Position numbers and translations under genes: made by a program. Below, one piece after another: positions 25,921-33,716 of a DNA stretch of 64,000 bases (positions are counted from its first letter, which is position 1; every line of letters begins with the position of its first letter). Source of the stretch: Cyanobacteria bacterium SBLK (GTDB taxonomy: Bacteria; Cyanobacteriota; Cyanobacteriia; Cyanobacteriales; Spirulinaceae); contig JAGHZQ010000069.1 of NCBI GenBank assembly GCA_017746715.1, positions 62,001 to 126,000 on the forward strand, written 5' to 3'. Under the pieces are notes generated by a model. The model was not told the origin of the DNA. It saw only the letters and a program-made list of their open reading frames with translations, and ran no database searches.

Positions 25921-26132
25921 GATATCAATTCTCAATTCACGATTTGCAATTCGGTTCGATTTCCAAACCGACACTATTATAGTTCATAAATATTATTTTT
26001 GCCTAAAAGGCTTTTCAAAAGGATTTTTGTCTTGTGTGCGCTCCCTGCTCCTAACTCAATCGCATAGAACTTTTGTGAATTATCAGAGCAGATTGTAACC
26101 CAATTATATTTTGTGACACAAGCACCTTTTTT
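25921..26132 (-). other. Leader region of the reverse transcriptase, possible retron RNA site
   Basis: Short AT-rich intergenic stretch. Read on the minus strand it has small inverted repeats (TCGGTTTGG / CGAACCGAA near 25949-25973 and GCC-TTTTA-GGC near 26010). Retron msr-msd RNAs usually lie just upstream of the RT gene, and the space could hold a short one. I cannot identify a branching G or paired a1/a2 ends with confidence. Confidence 0.25.
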
Positions 26133-26597
26133 TCATCCTTCCAAGTCAACCCCTTCCAAATAATCTTGCAAGACAAACTCGTACCCCGATCGCGATACGG
26201 GTTGTTGCAGGATTATCGGAGAAGATGCGGCTACAGAGTCGAGAATCCGCTTGTAGCGAACCAATGCCAGATCGAAGCGACAGGGAAGCTCGGCTAACGC
26301 CGGATATTTCGCCAAAAATAACTCAGCAGTTTGCCAAAGTTTTGCTCGTTTTTGCGGGTTCACTGCCAGCAATCCGTTAACATCCCAATTGCCAGAACTG
26401 CGAGTTTTTACCTCGACAAAAAGCAGCATCGGCTCGGGCGATCGCGCCACTAAATCGATTTCCCCCCAACGACAGTACCAGCGATAGTGCAAAATCTCCC
26501 AATTCCGAGACTGCAGCCAATCGGCAACGACCTCTTCTCCCAACCGTCCCACCTCGAGCGATCGCTTGCCTTTGCCCTGACGTTGAATTTTATTCAA
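26133..26597 (-). CDS. YraN family (UPF0102) nuclease-like protein
   Basis: 154 aa from a TTG at 26597, chosen because AAGGAG lies nine bases upstream. An ATG at 26690 would add 31 atypical residues. The family core is clear: [13 protein letters not shown], then WGEIDLVAR and [10 protein letters not shown], i.e. the Asp and Glu-x-Lys of a PD-(D/E)xK-type fold, as in Holliday-junction resolvase-like proteins. Function in bacteria is not settled. It lies upstream of the RT gene on the same strand but with a 200-bp gap, so it is probably a separate unit. It is divergent from the pentapeptide gene at 26700. Confidence 0.85.
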   Translation of the reverse strand: MNKIQRQGKGKRSLEVGRLGEEVVADWLQSRNWEILHYRWYCRWGEIDLVARSPEPMLLFVEVKTRSSGNWDVNGLLAVNPQKRAKLWQTAELFLAKYPALAELPCRFDLALVRYKRILDSVAASSPIILQQPVSRSGYEFVLQDYLEGVDLEG

Positions 26598-26699
26598 AAC
26601 ACATTTCTCCTTGTTTTGTTGCGATCGGATTGCCTGTATACTTTTCTTAATCCCTACCGTCCATTTTACTATTATATTCGGAAGAAACATCGCACAACA

Positions 26700-27212
26700 A
26701 TGATAAAAAAAGATTTTCCGCCTAGAATTCAGGGCATTTTAACGAGAGTTATTTTCCTATTCATTACTGTTTCTATCTGTTTCAGTATTTTTTCTCCTCC
26801 CGTTCTTGCTGTTTCTTATGAAAAAAGTACCTTTATCGGCGAGGATTTTTCCCATAGAGATTTAAGAGAAGATAGCTTCGATCATTCTATTTTACGTAAA
26901 TGCGACTTTAGTTACTCGAATTTAGAAGGAGTGGGTTTCTTTTCGTCTAATCTCGAGTCTGCGAACTTTGAAGGTGCAAATCTTCGCTTTGCCGTTTTAG
27001 GCTCGGCACGTTTATCTCATGCAAATTTAACCAATGCTGTATTGGAGGATGCTTTTGCTTTTGGCGCTCTTTTTGACGGGGCAACTATTGAAGGTGCAGA
27101 TTTTACCGATGTTTTATTAAGAGCCGACGTTCAAGAAAAACTCTGCAATATTGCCTCGGGAACGAACCCCGTAACGGGAAGAGAAACGCGAGAAACGCTA
27201 CTGTGTTGGTAA
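26700..27212 (+). CDS. Exported pentapeptide-repeat protein (thylakoid-lumen type)
   Basis: 170 aa from the ATG at 26700. A signal peptide ([21 protein letters not shown]) is followed by ~20 pentapeptide units with the A(D/N)LxX pattern ([36 protein letters not shown]), forming a right-handed quadrilateral beta-helix. The end, containing [22 protein letters not shown], has two Cys near the C-terminus and closely resembles lumenal pentapeptide proteins of cyanobacteria and chloroplasts (TL15/TL17 type), where a disulfide is possible. Role unknown. It is transcribed away from yraN and converges on the GGDEF gene with only 30 bp between. Confidence 0.8.
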   Translation: MIKKDFPPRIQGILTRVIFLFITVSICFSIFSPPVLAVSYEKSTFIGEDFSHRDLREDSFDHSILRKCDFSYSNLEGVGFFSSNLESANFEGANLRFAVLGSARLSHANLTNAVLEDAFAFGALFDGATIEGADFTDVLLRADVQEKLCNIASGTNPVTGRETRETLLCW

Positions 27213-27242
27213 TTCTCCTCCCGCGTCTGCTTCCCTCGCTCT

Positions 27243-28619
27243 CTACAATTCCTCGTAAATTTCAATAAAATCGCGCTCATCTTCTCGGGTGCGATCGAGG
27301 GCTTTTTTTGCCTGTTCGACCAAAATGGAAGGCGATTCGTTCAAGGTGGGGACAAAAGTAGCAATTCCGGCCGAGACATTCATTTTCGCTCTCGCTTCAT
27401 TGGTATCGGGTTCGTCCTCGTATTCCAGATTAGTCCGAATGAGTTCGGCAACTTGCAATGCCCAATAATCGTCTGCATTGGGTAAAATTGCAGCAAATTC
27501 TGCCTCTCCATAACGCGCGACTAATTCTTCCGAACGGCGGAGATATTGTTTGATGACATTAGCTATTTTTTGCAAGGATTTATTGCTCGTTTCATCACCA
27601 TAATTTTCTCGATAGGTTGCTAAATTCTCTATCCGGAATAAAATTAAGGATAGTGAAGAGGTTTTACCCGCTAAATTTTGCCATTGTTGGTTGAGATAAA
27701 TATCAAAATAACGTCGATTCGCCGTTTGCGTGAGTTCGTCAACTGTCGATCGCTGTGCTAGTTCTTGATTCTCTGCTTGTAGGGATAAAAGAATTTCCTT
27801 TTGTTGGGTAATATCGCGAACGGTAACCGAAAACCCATCTCCTAATTTAACCGCACTTAAATAGTACCAAATCTTTCTGTCGTCTCGCGCGTAACAAAAT
27901 TCTCGTTCCAAAGAATCTCCTGTTTCTACGACTTTAATGAATTCCTCAAATAAGAGAGGATCCTGCTTGCTCAGAAATTTTTTTAACATGAGCTTGCCGA
28001 CGAGTTCTTCTTTGGTGCGCTGGACTACGCGGGAGATCGCAGGATTGACGACAATGCAGCGAAAGTCGGCGATCGTTCCCGTTGTCGGGACTCGCACGGC
28101 TTCTAGAGCGGCAATTCCATCTTGAGAAGTACTTAAAATACTGGCAAGGAGAGCGCGGGATTGATGCAAAATTTCTTCGGCTTCTTTGCGTTGCTTAATT
28201 TCTTGTTGCAATTGCAATTTTTGGCGCTGAATGGTGAGTTGACTTTCAATGCGAGCGATCACCTCTTCAACTTGAAAGGGTTTGGTGATATAGTCGATTC
28301 CTCCCATTTGAAAGGCTCTAACTTTATCCAAAACTTCATCTAAGGCACTAATAAAAATTACGGGGATTTCTGAGGTTTCGGGATCGGCTTTGAGTTGAGC
28401 GCAGACTTCATAACCATCCATATCGGGCATTTTAATGTCCAGCAAAATCAAATCGGGAGCCGAGGATTTTGCCGCTCGCAAAGCAATTTTACCATTGATA
28501 GCCTTGCGAACTTTATAGCCATTTTCTGACAGCATTTGCGAGAGAACTCGCAAATTTTCCGGAAGGTCGTCAACAATTAAAATATCGCCAAAAGTTTTTT
28601 GATCTTGCGCTGTAGTCAT
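27243..28619 (-). CDS. REC-PAS protein with degenerate GGDEF domain
   Basis: 458 aa. Residues ~10-130 are a response-regulator receiver (acidic DD pocket, phospho-acceptor in LILLDIKMPDMDGYEV, conserved Lys in YITKPF). A coiled segment and PAS domain (~150-275) follow, then a GGDEF-fold domain (~290-455, DELTQTANRRYFDIYL). The active-site motif reads YGEAEF instead of GGDEF/GGEEF: the second Gly and the metal-binding acidic residue are replaced by Glu and Ala, so diguanylate cyclase activity is doubtful. It may act as a c-di-GMP or GTP sensor or a silent output. It starts 2 bp after the stop of the hybrid kinase, so it is the last gene of a three-gene signalling operon. Confidence 0.85.
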   Translation of the reverse strand: MTTAQDQKTFGDILIVDDLPENLRVLSQMLSENGYKVRKAINGKIALRAAKSSAPDLILLDIKMPDMDGYEVCAQLKADPETSEIPVIFISALDEVLDKVRAFQMGGIDYITKPFQVEEVIARIESQLTIQRQKLQLQQEIKQRKEAEEILHQSRALLASILSTSQDGIAALEAVRVPTTGTIADFRCIVVNPAISRVVQRTKEELVGKLMLKKFLSKQDPLLFEEFIKVVETGDSLEREFCYARDDRKIWYYLSAVKLGDGFSVTVRDITQQKEILLSLQAENQELAQRSTVDELTQTANRRYFDIYLNQQWQNLAGKTSSLSLILFRIENLATYRENYGDETSNKSLQKIANVIKQYLRRSEELVARYGEAEFAAILPNADDYWALQVAELIRTNLEYEDEPDTNEARAKMNVSAGIATFVPTLNESPSILVEQAKKALDRTREDERDFIEIYEEL

Positions 28620-28621
28620 TC

Positions 28622-30922
28622 TTAAATTTTTTCGATTAATTCAATAATTTTATCAAGACGAAATTGGTTGACCAGATTCGCGATCGCTTTGGCCAGATCG
28701 CTATAATCTTCGGGAATTTCTGCTGTTAGGGCGAGAATTTGTTCGTCATCTAAATCGACGGCGGCTTGGTAGAGTCGCTCTTGCCAAGGTACGGGCATCA
28801 CCCGCAAGATTCCAGAATCTAAAAGATCGCGATCGCTGCGATCTTGAAAATGTCGATCGATATCATCATAAACATAATGGACTCCTAAATGCTTGGCCAT
28901 TGTCTCAAAAAGTTCTTCCTCTCGGAAGGGTTTGCGCACGAAGTCGTCGCATCCGGCCGATAAAACGATCGCTTTTTCCTCTTCTAGGGCACTTGCCGTT
29001 AAAGCAATCACCACCGTGGCATTTCCTTTGATGGTTCGCTTGATGTATTTGGTGGCTTCATAGCCATCCATGACGGGCATGCGCATATCCATCCAAATGA
29101 GATGGGGATCCCAAGTTTCCCAGATTTCGAGGGCTTGTTTTCCATTTTCGGCTTCTTTGACCTTAAAGCCAAGGGGTTGTAGCAGTTTGACGAGGAGAAT
29201 GCGATTGCTGGGGCGATCGTCAACGACTAAAATGCGGTATTCGATTTGGCGATCGGCGAGGGCAACGACTCGATGTTTAGTTGTTTTTTGAGAAACGCGC
29301 GTGGCCGGAGCCAGCTCGACTTGAATATCAAAGCTAAATGTACTCCCTTGTCCGAGGACGCTGCGGACGCCAATATCTCCCCCCATCAAGCGAATAAATT
29401 TGCGAGAAATGAGCAATCCCAAACCCGTTCCTTCTTGGATATCTTCTCCCGATTGGGTTTGCATAAATGCTTCAAACAGGCGATCTCGTTCCTCCGGTGC
29501 AATTCCCATCCCCGTGTCTTCGACTTCAAAGCAAATAGTTGTTGGTTGTTGGTTGTTGGTTGTTTGACGGGTAACTGGTAACTGGTAACTGGTAACTGGT
29601 GATGGATTCGTTCTCACGGCAACGAATCCTTTGGGCGTGAATTTAATGGCATTACCTAATAAATTAATCAGCACTTGGCGCAGTTTGACGAGATCGGTGC
29701 AGATATATTGCGGCAGGCTTTTTTCCCGTTCGAAAATTAATTCCAAGCCTTTATTTTCCGCTTGCAAGACAAACATATCCTCCACGTCATCCAAGAGACC
29801 GTAAAGGTCAAAATTGACGGGTTGCAGGATGGTTTTACCGGCTTCGATTTTCGAGAGGTCTAAAATATTATTGATGAGAGTGAGCAAATGTTCGCCACTG
29901 CGATTGATAATATTAATGTTTTCGCGATCGCTTTGGGAGAGCTCCTTAGAGCGATTCATCAGTTGCGAAAAGCCGAGGATGGCATTGAGAGGGGAGCGCA
30001 ATTCGTGGCTCATATTAGCAATAAAGGTACTTTTAGCTTTATTGGCTGCATCGGCAGTTTCTTTGGCGCGAACGAGCTCTTCTTTGACGCTGATACGATT
30101 GCTGACATCGCTTTGAATGCCAATAAAGTGGGTGACATCTCCTTGGGCATCGTGAACGGGAGAAAGGCTCAATTCACTCCAAAATTGCGCTCCATCTTTC
30201 CGATAATTCTGGAAAAGCACTTGGCAAGATTCTCGGGTTGCGAGGGCCTGTTGTAATTTCTGAAAATTGGGATTTTCGCGATCGCTTGCCGCGAGACCAC
30301 AAAAATCTTCTCCTAACACTTCCTCGCGACGGTAGCCCGTAATGCGCTCGAAGCCATTATTCACGAAAATAATAGGGTAGTTTTCCACCCGAGCTTCAGC
30401 GATAATAATACCATCGATCGACTCGGCGATCGCTCTTTTCAAGATTCGCAAGTATTCCTCAACAGCTTGGCGGGATTCAATTTCTTGTTGGAGTTGTTCA
30501 TTTTGACGTTGCAGTTGAAGTTGCAGCGATCTCATATGCAGTTGATTTTCAATTCGTGCCAATACTTCGATCGCTTCAAAGGGTTTGGTAATATAATCGA
30601 CACCGCCCGCTTGAAACCCTTGGAGTTTATCGATCGGTTCGTGCAAAGCACTGATAAACATCACGGGAATATCGCAAATTTCGGGATCGGCTTTTAAAGT
30701 TTCGCAGACTTGATAGCCATTTAATCCGGGCATGTTGATATCCAGCAAAACTAAATGAGGGGGTTTCGAGCGGATTGATTGTAAAGCCAATTTGCCATTG
30801 GGGGCAACCCGAACTTCATAATTTTGTTCGGAGAGCATTTGCGTCAATACACTTAAATTTTCTGGTGTATCATCGACAACAAGGATGCCGATCGGTTCGG
30901 ATGGAGATAGGAGATCGCTCAT
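28622..30922 (-). CDS. Hybrid histidine kinase REC-PAS-HisKA-HATPase-REC
   Basis: 766 aa from the ATG at 30922, chosen because GGAGG is just upstream and the ATG overlaps the previous stop (ATGA). Order: receiver (~10-125, LVLLDINMPGLNGYQV), coiled coil, PAS/PAC (~165-290), dimerisation domain with phospho-His in FIANMSHELRSPLNAILGFS, HATPase (INLLGNAIKFTPKG; EVEDTGMGI; GTGLGLLI), second receiver (LIWMDMRMPVMDGYEA). No membrane segment, so it is cytoplasmic. The ATPase domain carries an inserted peptide, SPVTSYQLPVTRQTTNNQQP, encoded by heptanucleotide repeats (29538-29599), between two core strands. It probably phosphorylates the downstream REC-PAS-GGDEF protein and reads the upstream Cache protein. 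Confidence 0.9.
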   Translation of the reverse strand: MSDLLSPSEPIGILVVDDTPENLSVLTQMLSEQNYEVRVAPNGKLALQSIRSKPPHLVLLDINMPGLNGYQVCETLKADPEICDIPVMFISALHEPIDKLQGFQAGGVDYITKPFEAIEVLARIENQLHMRSLQLQLQRQNEQLQQEIESRQAVEEYLRILKRAIAESIDGIIIAEARVENYPIIFVNNGFERITGYRREEVLGEDFCGLAASDRENPNFQKLQQALATRESCQVLFQNYRKDGAQFWSELSLSPVHDAQGDVTHFIGIQSDVSNRISVKEELVRAKETADAANKAKSTFIANMSHELRSPLNAILGFSQLMNRSKELSQSDRENINIINRSGEHLLTLINNILDLSKIEAGKTILQPVNFDLYGLLDDVEDMFVLQAENKGLELIFEREKSLPQYICTDLVKLRQVLINLLGNAIKFTPKGFVAVRTNPSPVTSYQLPVTRQTTNNQQPTTICFEVEDTGMGIAPEERDRLFEAFMQTQSGEDIQEGTGLGLLISRKFIRLMGGDIGVRSVLGQGSTFSFDIQVELAPATRVSQKTTKHRVVALADRQIEYRILVVDDRPSNRILLVKLLQPLGFKVKEAENGKQALEIWETWDPHLIWMDMRMPVMDGYEATKYIKRTIKGNATVVIALTASALEEEKAIVLSAGCDDFVRKPFREEELFETMAKHLGVHYVYDDIDRHFQDRSDRDLLDSGILRVMPVPWQERLYQAAVDLDDEQILALTAEIPEDYSDLAKAIANLVNQFRLDKIIELIEKI
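29538..29599. repeat. STRR heptanucleotide repeats inside a kinase gene
   Basis: Four tandem GTTGTTG-type units (29538-29565, last one imperfect) and four exact TAACTGG units (29572-29599). They are in frame in the hybrid kinase and fall in the HATPase domain. Such 7-bp tandem repeats are typical of filamentous cyanobacteria but are usually intergenic. Confidence 0.85.
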
Positions 30923-31785
30923 ACATTCCCTCCTCGGACGGCAATGGCTAAAGCGGCCGGACACAGTACGATTGTAGTCAGGATAAGATCGAGTTTTTGC
31001 GGGGTTTGAATGCGAGCGAAATTTTCAAACGCAGTTTGTAAGGCTCGCGCTGTTTTTCGTACTAAAGGATTTTTCAGGTCGGTTTCTTTCAATCGCTCGC
31101 CCTCTTCTCTTTTTTGCAGGTAGAGCAATTCTTCGAGGGATGTCACCCGTAAAGTTCCCGATCGCTCCATAACAAAAGTCTCTCCAGACTTGCCAATTTC
31201 CAAATTTTGCAGACATCGAGAGAATTCCTCTGAGAAAAAGAGAGCTGTCGTACAAACTCCCACGAGAGATTCTTCCCCATCATAAACAGGTATATTGGCC
31301 GAAAGAATCGGGAGATTAACGACCGCATTGATATAAATTTCACTCCAACTGGGTCTACCCGTAGCAACGACATTTTTATACCAAGGACGAGCCCGATAAT
31401 CGTATCGATCTCCGTAAAAATTCCCTAATCTATTTGCCAGTTTTCCTTTGTCCTGGAATAGTTGAGATTGTTCCCAAAAAAGATGCGTTTCTTTAAGATT
31501 AACTGTATCGATATCGCTGCGAACTCGAGTATTTGCGTTAAGTTTATCGATCGTATGACGGGTTTCCGTATAAGCTCGCAATGCTCGTTCGATACGGGCA
31601 GTTAGTTCTTTGCGAATTTGTAAAGCCAGATCGTTAACGGCTTTCTGTCCATTTCTCAAAGAAAGATAGCCGACCAATCCGACAATGCCAAAAATTTGCA
31701 GGATGAAGGAAACCAGTAAAACTATGCGCGGAGGTAGTTCCCTCGATAAATTCGTTAGGGGATTGAACGGAGATTTAAAAGGCAT
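30919..31785 (-). CDS. Membrane Cache-domain sensor, lacking an output domain
   Basis: 288 aa. An N-terminal membrane helix (IVLLVSFILQIFGIVGLVGYL, ~20-42) is followed by an extracytoplasmic dCache-type domain (DYRARPWYKNVVATGRPSW; NLPILSANIPVYD; GVCTTALFFSEEF). Family members normally continue to a second membrane helix and HAMP/kinase parts. Here the protein stops after a short hydrophobic end (LDLILTTIVLCPAALAIAV) that overlaps the start of the hybrid kinase by 4 bp. It may be a split sensor whose partner kinase is the next gene, or a degraded receptor with a frameshifted end. Ligand unknown; Cache domains usually bind amino acids or organic acids. Confidence 0.75.
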   Translation of the reverse strand: MPFKSPFNPLTNLSRELPPRIVLLVSFILQIFGIVGLVGYLSLRNGQKAVNDLALQIRKELTARIERALRAYTETRHTIDKLNANTRVRSDIDTVNLKETHLFWEQSQLFQDKGKLANRLGNFYGDRYDYRARPWYKNVVATGRPSWSEIYINAVVNLPILSANIPVYDGEESLVGVCTTALFFSEEFSRCLQNLEIGKSGETFVMERSGTLRVTSLEELLYLQKREEGERLKETDLKNPLVRKTARALQTAFENFARIQTPQKLDLILTTIVLCPAALAIAVRGGNV

Positions 31786-32007
31786 ACAACCGATCGAAAA
31801 TTTTGTTCTGGGTAACTTTAGTTTATACTATATAGACTTTGGACGAGTTCGGGCAGATATGTAAATTCGTAACGGATGATGAGATCGAGTCAGGTCGTTG
31901 CAATTTTTTATTTTGTCAGGGAATTTCTTGAATCGGATTTTCCACTTCTCTAACTTTACCTTAACGCGAGGAATGTAAGTGGAGAGGCGTTTGATTGAGG
32001 GACGATG

Positions 32008-32190
32008 TCACCTATCTAGCAAAGCTAATTCTTTTGCTCGAGCTGCTTTCTCAAAATGAAGAATTGAATCGAGAACTATCGAGCGCTTTTCATCCTTCGA
32101 TCGCATGTTGTTTACGAAATCTTCAAATTCTTGATATGGCCAACCGAATAGATTTTTCTCGACTGAATATTTGCGATCGTCATCAAGCAT
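32008..32190 (-). CDS. Small hypothetical protein, 60 aa
   Basis: ATG at 32190 with a GGAGAGGGG run just upstream. The product is charged and helical (KYSVEKNLFGWPYQEFEDFV; DSILHFEKAARAKELALLD) and reads more like real protein than the overlapping plus-strand frame. No family recognised. It lies between the Cache sensor and recA on the same strand. Could be a small antitoxin-like protein or a chance frame. Confidence 0.35.
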   Translation of the reverse strand: MLDDDRKYSVEKNLFGWPYQEFEDFVNNMRSKDEKRSIVLDSILHFEKAARAKELALLDR

Positions 32191-32290
32191 TTTCCCCTCT
32201 CCCTCAACTTTTATATTCAACAACTATCATTTTTTGTTCGTTGTAATCTTCTTCAATTTCTCGAATAAGTTAGTCTATCTTTACAATAAG

Positions 32291-32318
32291 GCAGAGGCGT
32301 TAAATTTAACGCCTCTGC
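32291..32318 (-). terminator. recA terminator hairpin
   Basis: Perfect 28-bp inverted repeat with arms GCAGAGGCGTTAAA and its complement, 10 bp past the recA stop. The downstream tract on the minus strand is only weakly U-rich (CTTATTGTAAAG). Confidence 0.7.
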
Positions 32319-32328
32319 TATCTTAATT

Positions 32329-33528
32329 TTATTCTTCTTCCTTCGCTGTCGATGCCGATGCTTTCGGTTTGCGTCCTCGTCGGGAAGTCCCGGAATTACT
32401 TGGCGTTTCAGTGGTAACGGCTGCCGAATTATTCGTGTTATTCGTGTTTTCTTCTTTCTCTTTTTCCTCTTTCTTCTTCGCTTCCGCTTCTGCTGCCGCC
32501 GCCACAGAATTCGCTGACACTGTTGCCCCTGCCATCAATTTCTCCCGCACTTGCTGGGAAACTTCCTCGGCAATTTCGAGGTTGGCTTCGAGATATTTCA
32601 CGGCATTATCGCGACCTTGAGCGATATTATCCCCTTTGTAACTGTACCATGCGCCTTTGCGTACCACTACATCGGTTTGTTCGGCCAAATCCAGAACGCA
32701 ACCCAAACTAGAAATTCCTTGACCGAAAATGATGTCAAATTCGGCAATACGGAAGGGTGGGGCAACTTTATTTTTTGCAACTTTCACTTTAGCGCGAATT
32801 CCGTATTCCCCCTCACTTCCTTTCTTCAAGGTTTGAATGCGGCGAATATCCAAACGCACCGAAGCATAAAACTTAAGCGCGTTCCCTCCTGTCGTCACTT
32901 CTGGGCTGCCGTACGTAATACCAATTTTTTGTCGCAATTGATTGAGGAAGATCACCGTCGATTCCGATTTCCCTACATTCCCAGCAATTTTTCGCAACGC
33001 TTTACTCATCAGTCGCGCTTGCAAACCGACTTGTAAATCTCCCATTTCTCCCTCAATTTCCGCCCGAGGGACGAGAGCTGCAACAGAGTCCACTACTACA
33101 ATATCGACCGCCGCCGATCGCACTAACTGATCGACAATTTCTAAACCCGATTCTCCCGTATCCGGTTGCGCCACCAGTAGGTTTTCAATATCCACCCCCA
33201 AGGCTGCCGAATAAGCCGGATCGAGGGCGTGTTCTGCATCGACAAAGGCTGCAACTCCTCCTGTTTTTTGCACCTCGGCGATCGCGTGCAATGCTAAGGT
33301 CGTTTTACCGGAACTTTCGGGCCCGTAGATCTCGATAATCCGACCTTTGGGCAAACCCCCGCCCAATGCCAGATCGAGGGTTAATGCTCCGGTGGAAACG
33401 GTTTCCACCCGCATTCGGGTCGCATCCCCCAAGCGAACGATCGCCCCCTTACCAAAGTTACGCTCGATTTGATTGAGAACTAATTTAAGTGCTTTTTCTT
33501 TTTCGGGATTCTGAGAGAGAGTAGCCAT
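32329..33528 (-). CDS. recA: Recombinase RecA
   Basis: 399 aa. RecA filament ATPase for homologous recombination and SOS induction. Walker A is GPESSGKT, followed by the conserved [17 protein letters not shown] lead and Walker B ([24 protein letters not shown]), L1/L2 loops ([36 protein letters not shown]). The core is very well conserved. The C-terminal tail (~345-399) is a low-complexity Ala/Lys/Glu then Asn/Thr/Ser stretch ending in [17 protein letters not shown], longer than in E. coli but usual in cyanobacteria. Transcribed alone, with a hairpin terminator at 32291-32318. Confidence 0.98.
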   Translation of the reverse strand: MATLSQNPEKEKALKLVLNQIERNFGKGAIVRLGDATRMRVETVSTGALTLDLALGGGLPKGRIIEIYGPESSGKTTLALHAIAEVQKTGGVAAFVDAEHALDPAYSAALGVDIENLLVAQPDTGESGLEIVDQLVRSAAVDIVVVDSVAALVPRAEIEGEMGDLQVGLQARLMSKALRKIAGNVGKSESTVIFLNQLRQKIGITYGSPEVTTGGNALKFYASVRLDIRRIQTLKKGSEGEYGIRAKVKVAKNKVAPPFRIAEFDIIFGQGISSLGCVLDLAEQTDVVVRKGAWYSYKGDNIAQGRDNAVKYLEANLEIAEEVSQQVREKLMAGATVSANSVAAAAEAEAKKKEEKEKEENTNNTNNSAAVTTETPSNSGTSRRGRKPKASASTAKEEE

Positions 33529-33716
33529 ATAATGCCTCGAGGTTATGAATTTCTAGAATTTTCTCTTGGGGTTAGCAAATTGGATTCGTTCATTGTAAAC
33601 GTAAATCCAGTTTAGTACATCAGTCTGCTCGACCGAAGCAGTGGTTTTGTTGAACTTTTAATCATGTTACTCTATTTTGGCAAAAAACCCAAGAGTGAAA
33701 TAATGAGAGGAGTGCA

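Noticed and set aside
31995-32246. Plus-strand frame of 83 aa before recA
   Set aside because: No ribosome-binding site; the overlapping minus-strand frame reads better as protein.
33614-33627. AGTACATCAGTCTG upstream of recA resembling a cyanobacterial LexA box
   Set aside because: Only the first half fits the RGTACNNNDGTWCB consensus; the second half has GTCT where GTWC is expected.
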